64,000 bases of DNA from Aotearoamyces nothofagi. Lineage: Eukaryota; Ascomycota; Leotiomycetes; Leotiales; Tympanidaceae. How positions within the stretch are numbered: the stretch's first letter is position 1; every line of letters begins with the position of its first letter. Below the pieces are notes generated by a model, which saw nothing but the letters and a program-made list of their open reading frames with translations, was not told the origin of the DNA and made no database searches. The stretch is from contig JADDTR010000023.1 in assembly GCA_015345905.1 (NCBI GenBank), positions 409,462 to 473,461 on the forward strand, in the 5' to 3' direction. The translations under genes were made by a program, and so were the position numbers. This document shows positions 1 to 11,016 of the stretch, one piece after another.

Positions 1-3000
1 GCGATCCCAGAACAGAGACAACCGCAGGACAGATATAACAGATCTGGTACCAGACCATCAGATGAACCTGCACCCCAGAGATCCCCGAGAAGACCAGCTG
101 GTGGAGACCCGAACAATGCGCGACGATACAGGCAAGAACGGTCAGATGGGGACCCCGGCGATGCTGGTCGCGTTCAAGATTTTAGGAGACGCGACGACCG
201 GCCGTACACCAATGGCAACGGAGAGACTCGCGATATTGTGGTCGGAAGGAGTCGAGGCCCTCGAACCGGTGGTGATGGGACAAGGCAAATTGAAGGTCAG
301 TGAATACATAAGACATCTTACATATCAACCACAGTGTGGCGTCGCATTCTTCCCCATTGAAGTGGAGTAATTCCTCTCTCGAATTCAAACGTACACTTGA
401 CATGGCAAGATCCTTAGAGATGTTCAGAAAGAAGGCTAACCCTCCGGTGTCGTCTGACTATATAGAAGTTCTCCAATACATCCAATCAGAATGGTCGTTC
501 ATGGCACAAGACCAGTGTGTACCGGTGCAGGTCGCACTACAACTCATGGACTCAAGCTCCCTTGGCCGAGCACAACAATACGGACAATTCCAAGATACAC
601 ACAAACAGTTGCAGCGGGCTCTCAAGGCGATTGTCAACGAGCATCATCAAGGGTTCAACAGCTCGATTGGCACATTTCACAAAATCCAGTCAAGCATACA
701 GTCATCTCAGACTCGATTACGAGACCTGAAGAATTCATTGAGCCAGGCCAAAGTTGGCCTTTCGACAACAAGACCGGAATTGAAGGGACTAGCTGCTACC
801 TCACAGAGCTATGATGAGATGCTCCAAGCGCTTTCACAAATTGAGCAATTACGGCTGGTCACGGACAAACTTGAGGCGAGGATTTCGGAGAAACGATTCC
901 TTACAGCTGTGGATGTTCTCCAAGATGCTCTGCGGATGATGAGGAAGCCAGAAATGGATAATATCGGAGCCCTGAGCGACTTGAGAACATACCTTGCGAA
1001 CCAGGAAACCAGTTTGACGGATATCCTCATTGAGGAACTACATAGCCATCTATATCTTAAATCGCCATATTGCCAAGATCGATGGAAGGCCCATGCTAAA
1101 GAACAAAGTAATGGAGCAAGCCCTGAAGGGAAAGATATGGTTGCGCCGGTTGTACAGCCATTATACCAGTTCCTTGAAGATTTTGACTTGACAAAGCCTA
1201 TGGTTGAGGATGCAGCGAGAAACCCTGAGGCAGACAGCTTCTACTATATTCAGCTGCTCGTGGAATCCCTGAATAAGATGGGACGGCTTGACGCCGCTGT
1301 AAATGCTATCGAGCAGAGATTGCCGGTTGAGCTCTTTAGAGTTGTCGATAAGACGAATGCTGAGGTTGATCAGCGTCACCCATCTTCACTACGGGGTGCA
1401 ACGAGGAATTCAAAAGGCAACGTGGATCTTGGTATTGATGAAACTGATATTCGTGCTGTTGTTTTATATGATCTTCTATGGACCCTATACGCCAAATTTG
1501 AAGCGATCGCTGAGGGCCACCGCGCTTTCCATGAGGTTGTCATTGGCATCACCAAACGAGAAAACATTCGAAATCCTGATGCTTTGACGGGAAGTTTTAA
1601 AGAACTCTGGATGCTTTATCAAAATGAGATCAGATCGCTGTTGCATGATTACCTTGCAACTGACAACAATATATATCGCATGAGCCAGTCAATAGAAACC
1701 AATGCACACGCATCTAGACGTGGTACACGCAACAAGGATAAGAAGCTTTTCAGCTTGACAGATACGGATCCTAGGTCCATGGAAATGAGGACTGAACTCG
1801 AGGATCTCGAGGCTATTTTAAAATCATCTGTTCCTGGACTAGTTTCTGATTCTAGAAGACCAACTGGCGTGGCATCTGATGATAAGACTCAGCAGACGGA
1901 TGGCGCTGCTACAGGTCACAAGATGTTGATAGAACCAAGTGTGTTCAATATGGGCTTACTTCTACCTCCATCGCTGGCCTTCCTTCAAAGACTGAAAGAC
2001 ATCGTTCCTCCGAGACAGGATATCAAGACTAGTACTTTGACGTCTTTCCTAGATGACTTTCTTGTCAACGTCTTTCTGCCGCAGCTCGATGAAACATTGG
2101 TCAAACTCAGTTCCCAGGTATTTGAGGCTTCTGATGCATTCCAAGAAGACCCTCAGTGGGCACAAGTTGCCCGAAGGCCAGTATTCAGGGGCAGTGCTGC
2201 CTTTTTCAACTTGATCACCGCATTCTGCAGAATGCTTGATACGATTCCTCATGATCAAGCGTTTACTCAACTTATCATTACACAAATGGTGGCATATTAT
2301 GATAAATGCTGTGATTGGTACAAAGCACTTGTGGCACGTACTCAAGACACAAGTTCATACGGTAGCCCCCTCAAAGCTTCTGCTACCTTTGCCAGTGGGC
2401 CTGGAGAGATTCACGATACAATGCAGAAGCTTTGGACTGCTGAAGAAGAGGATAATGATCTCATGGACAAAGAGATTGGCCTCTTGATACTCCAGACCAA
2501 CGAGGTACCATTGAACCTTACCGATATCATCATGGATCGCAAGACTATCGCCTCATTATGCTTGCTATACACTAGTATGAAATGGTTAGCCAGCAAAGTT
2601 TACCAGCTGCGCCATATCACTCATCAGGACGCCGACTCTTCCCGCCGTAATACTTTGCGTGTGTCTCATAATCGACGCTGGACCCTACTGAATGCTCTCT
2701 CCAGAGGTAGCGATGAAAAGGCTCCGGTGTACTTGCCGATGACACAGGAGACTGTCATGTAAGCTCTCTTTAACTAACTATATTGGAAAGCATCATACTA
2801 ATTCTGATTTAGCGCTTTTGATTCAATTGTATCATCATACCAAGAACTCGCCGGCACCGTTCTCTTAACACTACATATGGAAATTCGTTGCCAAATCATT
2901 CAATCTCTTTCACTCGCACTCTCCCCCGATACAGCTCCGTATCTTCTTGAACAAGTCGTAAACGACCCCGACCCCCGTATCCTCACTCTCAACGCAGACC

Positions 3001-3449
3001 TAGTCTCCTACGACGAAACCGCAACCCGCTTCCTCCGTGACAAAGAGATCAGCTTTATTCGCAACGGCCTCGGCCTCCTCATCGACACCTTCCTCGTGAC
3101 CAACGCCGGCATCGTCCAAGCCATGAACGCAAACGGCTGCGGTCGCATGCAGCTCAATATCCTCGTGCTCCAACAGAACCTCAAAAACATTGAACAAGAC
3201 GTCAGCCTTGCACGCGCAGCCAGCTATTTCGACCTCTTTACCGAAGGTGTCGAGGCTGTGGTAACGAAAGCGAAGAAAGGAAAGGAGAAGGGCGGACGCG
3301 AAACGTATAGTTACGATGAGTTGAAGACGCTCGTGGAGTTGTGCTTCAGTGAGCAGATAGCGGATCCCGAGCGAGGCGTTAGCACGGTTGCGAAGAGGTC
3401 GATGGGAGAATATTTGCTTCAATTGAGCGAACATATGTGGCAGAGCTAG
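1..3449 (+). CDS. SEC8: Exocyst subunit Sec8, 5' partial
   Basis: Sec8 is a subunit of the octameric exocyst, which tethers secretory vesicles to the plasma membrane at growth sites. The reading frame is already open at base 1, so the start lies upstream. My model has exons 1-295, 466-2758 and 2813-3449. The first intron (296-465, GT...AG, branch-like GCTAAC about 24 nt before the acceptor) restores the junction RQIE|EVLQYIQ expected for the family. The second intron is 2759-2812 with ACTAAT before TTTAG. The N-terminal part is Arg/Asp/Pro-rich and probably disordered. The conserved Sec8 block follows, with QVALQLMDSSSLG, NEHHQGFNSSIGTFHKIQ and ARISEKRFLTAVDVLQDALR, and a long helical C-terminal half. 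About 1070 residues are visible. Most of intron 1 is open in the exon 2 frame (from 336), which could mislead gene callers. Identification is firm; exact splice sites are inferred. Confidence 0.93.
296..465 (+). other. SEC8 intron 1
   Basis: GT (GTCAGT) to TATAG, with GCTAAC at 437-442. Removing it joins phase-1 'g' at 295 to 'aa' at 466-467 and gives the conserved E-V-L-Q-Y-I-Q run. The intron is open from 336 in the downstream frame, with a GTG at 336 but no usable family-like ATG start. Confidence 0.8.
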
Positions 3450-6400
3450 GACAAAGTGTCGATAGTAAAGTAAAGTGCATTTGGCAAGGCGTTTGGAGCG
3501 AGCTGTTCATCGTCAAGAGACGGCTTTTGGTGTAAATTTGTTGTCCCGGGTATGTACTAGTAGGCAGATAGGCCATGCTGGAACCTGTATATATAGGACT
3601 GATACTACTGGAATTAAAGGACTCAAGATTTTTGATATTGCTATATACTGCTGCTGATATATGTCGAATGATGCCCTGGCATCGAGGCGTATAGCATAGG
3701 GAATAGTGAGCTAGTCAGAAGCACGCGCAGCATATTATACTGGACCAGTATTCTTTCTCTTGAGGATATCAATGTACCGTACGATAAACTCCAAGCCTAA
3801 GAATAATCTCTACTTGTTAATCGAACTGGTACCGCCAGCACACCGTACTGCAGCTGCTATCCCGATCTACGGCGGAGAGCCGGGGAGAGGAAGCAGTTAG
3901 TTCCGTTTGAGACGGCTCTGGATTTATCGATAGGGCGTTGAGGAGCCAGCCGGCCGGAGAGGAGAGGAAATAGGCGAGACTCGAGAGGGCTCGGGGAGAG
4001 AGGTATAGTATAGAACAGCAGAGAGTGGCCAGTAGTACAAATACAGTATGTAGTTCTGTTGTAAATGTATAATAGATAATTTGGGATCAGCTACCCGATG
4101 AAGCATATACTAAATTATGAATGAACAATAAATTGTATTATTTATTGTTTCTAACCATTTCTGTAAATGCAGCCAGACGTGTTTGTTTAGTTAAATTGGT
4201 TCTTTAGTGCCCGCTTCGGCAGCCGTGCCAGGCAATTGCTAATCACTAACGGGGTCGGAGGACAAAATGATCTTAGATGCCGTAGCTGCTCGAGATAGCT
4301 GATTGGTAGCTGATTGGTCTATAACATGGAGCTTTGCCAATTCAAAAGGGATAATCATCGTGATCTCACGATAGGGCTCTATTGTGTCAGAAGCAAATAA
4401 AGAGCAAGGTGCTGGGACTGGGACATATTCACTCGAGGTTTGGATCCTTAATTCATCAAATTATATAACTATAGACGAGGCGTCGAGGCTGCAATAAAAG
4501 AACAAAACTCTCCTACCTTTTGCGAATAATAGTAGACTTTTATAATACTCAACTAGGTCGTACTGAAAGCTAATCAAATCGTAAACTGTAAACTGTGCTT
4601 ACACGCGGCAAATAGTGCGAGGATGCACGTGGTGGGGCCTGTGACGCCGGGTACAGATAGATCGTAGATTCGTTCGTAATGACTATATCGTGCCATGCAT
4701 AAACACAAGCGCGTCGCAAGATGCTCCCAAGATGGTCGCAGGACGGTAATCGCCTCCATCAGGCCACTCGGACAGACGGGGTAGCACTGGAATTGACATT
4801 GATGGACAATTGCTTTCTTACATACAGATACTACTTGTGCTTCGCTTACTATTTGAAATACGTGCTGGAGGGTAGAAATATTAGAATTTAGAGGAGGAAA
4901 GAAATCATTGTCGATTGGTTGGACAATCCCTAAACTCTGTTTGGTGGGCGAGTTCGAGGTAAAAGGATGCGACCTTCCAGGGATTCAGCACAGGTATGTA
5001 TTGGCTGATTGCTCACACCGCACCCCGATCGTCACCCAATCCACTGGTTTGGGGACCACGCGCGCTCCCCCGAGGTACGAGTTGGAAGCAGGCAACTGAT
5101 CCGATAAGACAGGCGCATGTGTGTGCTCTTTCAACCCAAATGCCGTCGAATGCCGTGCCTTACGGACCGCCCTCTGCAGTACGTACGTACTGATGCAAGA
5201 AGCTTGGCATTGGTTGATAGACAGCCGGCGGTATCTATACATTACCATTCTGGGAAGTGTAATCGGTTCGTCTTGGCAACTAGTACCGTACGATATTATC
5301 GGTCAGCTTGAAAAGACCTCGGCAGGCCAAAGACTCCAAGTGTACTTGTCTAGTACATACCTCTTACTCCGGTCGAGTATTAACACGCCCAATAGGGCTA
5401 AGCGATGCAAGGTTGGCGGAACAGGCCCGTCTCGTGAGTCGGGACAGTGGCACGATACTCATGAACCTGAGTTTATTGACTGATGCCCAGTACTCGTATT
5501 ACGGCCACAAAAGGATATGTAAGGATGCTTGGACGACACCATCCGTCAAGCAGAGAGGTAATAGGATTGTGCGGATCGATTCCGGCGAGACTGGGCAGCG
5601 CCTGGTGAGGAGCGTGGGTGAGGGGGAGTGATACTCGAGGTCAGTTCTGTATCTTTGCTCCATTCACTGAGTGCCAAGTCGACAACGTACCCAACCGTAC
5701 CGAGAGTCTGAGTCCTTTGCATGGTACAGGGATCTATGCACATCCGCGCATTTGAAGATCCGAGATGAGAAACCCGATGGGATCTTCAACATTCCATCGA
5801 GGCCTGGCCTTTCTCCCACCCGGAAACTGTGGAGGGCAACCTCATGAATATTGCGTCAGACTGCTCCGCACAGTCGCAAGATGGTGGATGTCGAGGAATT
5901 GTTGTGTTTGTATTTGGCGTATGCCTTCACCGCGTTCGACGTCGATGCGTTTGTTAATTGTGAAAATCTCAACGGCTGAATATAAATCAAATCGAGAGAT
6001 GTAGGTGCGTGACCAATTCGTAAACGCTAGAAATGCTTTTATGCATCAAGCGCATCTAGCACATCTGGTGACTGGTAGGAATGCTTTGCTTGAGATGCAA
6101 GCTAGCCACAGTGAGCAGGATCGACTATGTCGTGCAACAGTAATAATGCTTGCCCGGCGCATAGCACATCAATACTGCTTACCGAATGCATTGCTTACAG
6201 GATGGAAGAGTCCCCATACAGCATGAGAGGGCCAAGGCTTGAGTGGTTGGCAGGGCAGTGACGGGATATGAGAATCTGGGGATTATTTGGTGGCAAATCC
6301 ACAATTCGGTGAGTAAACCCTCATCACACGAAGTACACGAGTAAAACGTCTGCTACGATGCGCGTGCCATCTGCTCAACACTTTAATCGTCCTCTTCAGG

Positions 6401-6562
6401 TAATCTGACCGAATATCAGTGCACAGGGGATACTCCGTACTGACGGAAATCTGATATGCAGACATGAAACGCCATAACTTGGCAAGGAGGTCCTTCCCGA
6501 GATGATAGTATGCTTTTTCAAGATATCCCGGAGCAATGCAATTGAGATGTTGTAATTTGAAC
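3450..6562. other. Gene-poor interval
   Basis: About 3.1 kb between the SEC8 stop and the convergent GNAT gene. Only short open frames without recognisable domains were seen on either strand. The segment 4050-4600 is comparatively AT-rich. I see no tRNA, no transposon ends and no obvious pseudogene. Confidence 0.55.
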
Positions 6563-8394
6563 TCATATGTCCCGCCAGACATCTTTGTACTGCGCCCATT
6601 CCTTGAAGCCTGTAATAAGCGCGTAGTTAGAAAATTTAAATGAGCTGTATGACCACAGTGAAGCTCACCAAGTTGTAGGAAGTCTTCTACTCTATGTCGT
6701 ATGCAGTCGAGGAACATCCTTTTCATGCCCTGCTCCCTAAGAGTCTTTACACACGCATCGAGGAGCGGAACCATAAGAGTATCTTGTCTGCTTGCTAATT
6801 TATCACTGTTATTATATGGAATAAGACAAAATGGCAGGCTAGCTTCACAGACACTTACGTGAAATACAGATACAAGTTACTCCCCCAACATCATTACCAA
6901 TCTGTCTCGGCCATGGCAGATCAGAAGCGACAGGGCTGCCAGATGAGGGTGTATAGGTTAGGGAAACTGCTATAATGGAGCTGTTTTCCACTGCTACCAC
7001 TACATCTTTGGCGTGGGTATCATTTATTAACCTCGAGTATTGATCGAACCATCCTACTGCTGTATGCTCGCGTTTCGTTTCTTCCTCGACAATTTCTAGC
7101 ACTCGACTCATATCCTGCTGCGTGCATGAACGGAAGTTCACAGCACCTGCACGGAATTTGTGACCGGCATTATCCCAATCTTCGAAATCGAGTATCAAAT
7201 CGTAGACGATTAGTCCCTGTCCTGGATAGTGTCGATTTGTCTGCCAACCCCGGCGGGAGAACCATGCTTGGTCAAATTTACCGCTCTGAGGAGGCCCAGG
7301 AAGAATCCTAGGAAACGTGCTTCCAAGTTGGAGGCGTCTAACTCCCCTAGTCTTCTTTAGCTGATCCATTGCATGGTTATGTAGGCTCAAACCGATTCCT
7401 TGACCACGGTATTCAGACTGTACGAGTAATATAGCCAGCGACGCGATTAGCTTCTCGCCGGCTTGGTCAACATATGTGAGATAAGTCGCACAGAAGCCGA
7501 GGGGATATTGTTGAGTTGGGTGCTTCACGATGTAATGTCGAGCATAACCAGGCCGTCGTAGTAATGACGCCAGCGAATTTGGATGCATTCCAAACCGAGC
7601 ATCCATACTTTGATTCCAAAGCTCTGCAATAACCTCGATATCTTGCGGCTCATCCCATTGCTCCACTTGCCATGGCCTAGCTGGCTGTCGTCCAGCCACT
7701 AACGGTCGTCCAATCGATGAAGTTACTGTGTTGTTATCTCCAAATATGAGCGACGCTGCCATCTCCAAAGTGGGCTTGGTATAATCTCGAGACTGAATAA
7801 CGGTAGGAAAGTCGTCGGAAAGTCGCAAAAGGTCTGTAGAGCTGCAGGTTATTAGGATTAACAGTGGCGTTTCGTCTGCTAGAACCCTGGTAACATGAGC
7901 AGCTTCAACGTGTGGCATTTCCCCTGAAATTGTAGCATCGTTCATGACAAAAATGACCACTGAGGCCCTTTTGATGAATCCGACATGCGTGCTTGTAATA
8001 CCATTCCTGTTAGTGTATGGCTGATGCCGAATTTTAGCATGTCGCGATTCCAAAGCCCGTCCAAAGCATTCGAACGGATCCGAGGTGTCTTCCGGATCAT
8101 TACTGACTGGAACGACAAGAGGGGTGAGAAGGACAATGATATCTGAATATTGTAGATTTCTGACTACGGAAAGCCAGTTGGGTGAGTCGCGGATAAGGGT
8201 CACTGCTTGATCATTAGATCTTGGTAAATCTGCCGAGGTCCCATCCCGAGGGATGGGCTCTCCAAGAGCTTTGGCAGTGGCCCTAACGGGGGAGAGATAG
8301 ATCAGTTCTAGCTTCCTTCTGGTAGAAGCAACAAGTCTCACCTTGTCAAATTCTGCTCTTCAGCTGGATTTGCGCCATCGTCTCTGCTTGACAT
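6563..8394 (-). CDS. GNAT acetyltransferase with GH3 C-terminal half, lacking the GH3 barrel
   Basis: Model on the minus strand: exons 8394-8342, 8282-6859, 6794-6669 and 6609-6563, giving 549 residues with all phases consistent. The long frame also reads through the 59-nt first intron (GTGAGA...GTTAG) from a GTG, which I treat as intronic. Residues about 25-240 resemble the second (alpha/beta) half of fungal GH3 beta-N-acetylglucosaminidases, with VTLIRD and IIVLLTPLVVPV. Residues about 240-400 form a GNAT domain with an intact acetyl-CoA loop, EYRGQGIG, near 308. A second GNAT-like half ends in LGFKEWAQYKDVWRDI. Known fungal GH3 GlcNAcases carry a C-terminal GNAT region after a TIM barrel. 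Here that catalytic barrel is missing, so hydrolase activity is not expected. Product could be a free acetyltransferase or a truncated relic. Introns are cleanly spliceable, which argues against recent death. Confidence 0.72.
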
Positions 8395-11016
8395 ATCCAA
8401 GTCAAGCGTTGATGATGATTTCACATAAATAGACGGCTGTAGGAGCACACACAGACTGCTCGCCTACGAGTCTCTACCATGCGGAGCTAGGCAAATAAGT
8501 GACGAGCACACACTACTCCGCAGGGCAGACCGAATCGTCAAGCACAGAATCGATGGAACACAATCAGCTGGGATAGACTTGCACTTCGTAGGGCTATTAG
8601 AAAAGGTTCGGTGCCAATTGTATTGCCAGGAATTGTTCTTTCGCTGGCCTTAAAGATTTTCCAAGTCCTTGGTGTACCTCGTTGCTCGATGACAATAACA
8701 AGGCAATCAAAGTAATAAGGAAACTCCTAGTGCGACTCCGGGGGGGGTTCACGGTGTTATATTAGGAGTATCCCTGACGACCAAGACGCACTTCCATGCA
8801 AAGCCGAACTTTAAATCACCGGATCGAAGGATGATACCGTCAGATCAGATAAATGTTGGTGATTTGCTAATATTGTTGTGGCTAGACCAGTCCAGAGAGT
8901 GTTTCTATGAGAGTTGGCATTAGACCTGAAGCCTCGTTGTGAAGTAATGCCTGTAGGCTTGCTAGTCCTTTAGCTCGCGCGAACCGACTGAGGAACACCA
9001 CCTCACTTCGTCAGGGTATCGTGCTTCCGGAGCTAGCACCCAGACGTCACTGCGAAAAATCGTCGTATATTGCTGACTAATCTGCAAACTCTGCACCACC
9101 TTCCCCTTGAGGTACAGTACAAAGATTAGCTAAAGGGCTTAGAGAATGTCCAAATTGAATAAAAGAGATTGTGGTACTTTAGCTGCGCCGCGCCTTATTA
9201 GAGTACGCCTTGATCGCCAGGGCCGAGAAGTTAAGAATTCTAGCGGGAGTCTCCGCTTCTTCAAGCCACTGTACTATACTCTTAACGCGGACTTTGGTCA
9301 AATCCGAGACCGATGATGTCTCTGGCATGCACCGACGTTCTTAAGATTCATCAATATTGGGCATGAGCGACCCGACGCCGCATCAGACTCCGAGGCGGGT
9401 TTAACTTTTTACATAAGGGAAAAGAGTAACGGCTCATGCAAGATACAAAATAGCGCTGTGAATGCAGCCCGATTAATCGCGAAAAGAGAAAGCTTGGGAC
9501 ATAAGCAAAGTATATGCCCTACAGAGATATACTAGGTGTTCACCACCCCAATGTGGCTGGTGCTTTCAAGGAAAGTGGCTTGAAGCTGCAGTTTGGTAAG
9601 GTAGGTGGTGAGCAAAGCTAGAGGTCTAAAGACAAGACAACAAAGAGCTGAGAGATCTTCACCTTTTCCTTGGGGTTCCATTCTTTCGCACCAATTGCTG
9701 CACTGCTTTACTGCACTCCCTTGCCCAGAAACAAGCACGCACAGTAGTATGTCGAGAATCAAGAGCCTGTTCCGTAAAAGGTGCAGGACGGGTCAAATGT
9801 CGGACGTAGTACAAAGTATCAGACCTTGATCGTCACAATGCACTGCCTGCTGATAGGAGCACTGCTGCGCAGCGATCTCTGGACAAGGTCTCTACTTCGA
9901 AAAGCCAATCGGCACGTCCTCCGCTTGTCACTTATGATTGAGCTCATATCATCCATACCAGCCGCAATAAAGGCATGTCACCGTACGCAGTAGACATCAA
10001 GGCGTGTGAGTATGCCTAACTCTTTCACTGGCTCGAAATCGTACGACATCGTAGGTTTAGGTTTCCTCTCCGAATATATCCTCGTTCCAGGTCTGCAAAT
10101 GCTGCACATCTGTGATTTGTATTGCAAGGCAGTTGCAAGGCACAGGGCAGGTGCAAGGCCAATGGCAAGGCCATCGGCGGCCAGCTGGCAAGATCAGCTG
10201 AGTCGGCTGTTCCTCTTAAGCTGCTGTTTCTTTCGCAAGGTGGAGAGATCTGGCTGCTGTGAAGTGGCTGCTTTGCTTGATCTGTGACTTTCCTCAGGGC
10301 ACTGAGCTCGGACTGATCAACCGTAGTGGGGTACTTGTGAAAATAGGAAGTTTCTGATGTCGAGTCAAGACCGGGCAGGAGAAGGACAGTTTGGAGATGC
10401 AGGTGCAGATGCTGATGCAGATGCACCAGAGAACTCTACTCTATCTTGGTGATAGGGGTCCTGTCACATACCAGGTGCAAAGATTGCAGGATTAAAAAGA
10501 ATCAACGCTGTGTAACATTTTGTGACACCACTGCTGTCGTGTGTGCTGTGCTGCCGATGTGGACATGACGCTGACCGACGCGCACGCCGAATGAAGTTCA
10601 GATAATGCCATCTGTGGAGGGAGGCTGATGTGGGAGATAGTTGAGTGTGCGGTGGATGATGGATACAGAAAAGGGATTCTTGCTATATGATTCTGGTTCA
10701 GGCCGGAACTCCTGATGTTAACCTCAACCGTTTCGCTAAAGGTAGGGGGCGTCCCTTATGCCCGTAGCTATTTAGATTGGTCCAACTCCTGGGGGTCAAT
10801 GTTACACAACGCCTGCAAGGATTATGGCCAAAATGCCCGGTACCGCGGAGGTATGTAGGGAGCCACGGCATATAAGGCATATCAGGCACGTCAGGCACCC
10901 ACAAGACAACTACAACAACCACAACCCCATGCGGCGCCCATGTATTGCCATTCTTGAGCAGAACAAGGCATTTGTAGCTCCAGCTTGACCAAAGGCTCTA
11001 TGCACTGCAAGCTACC
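8395..11016. other. Gene-poor interval
   Basis: About 2.6 kb upstream of both the GNAT gene (minus) and MIS6 (plus), so it contains two divergent promoters. I looked on the minus strand for the missing GH3 barrel and its KH(F/Y)PG-type motif and saw none. A roughly 55-codon open stretch on the minus strand at about 8960-9125 has coding-like composition but no recognisable family. Confidence 0.5.

Noticed and set aside
3000-3434. 144-codon minus-strand frame
   Set aside because: Antisense shadow of the SEC8 C-terminal exon.
8283-8341. RLVASTRRKLELIYLSP as coding N-terminus of the GNAT protein
   Set aside because: It opens from a GTG that is also a perfect GTGAGA donor, has a TGA just upstream in frame, and a 59-nt intron gives an ATG-started exon. 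It does vaguely resemble a GH3 segment, so this is not certain.
8960-9125. Possible 55-codon minus-strand relic upstream of the GNAT gene
   Set aside because: Coding-like composition but no recognisable GH3 barrel motif and stops on both sides.
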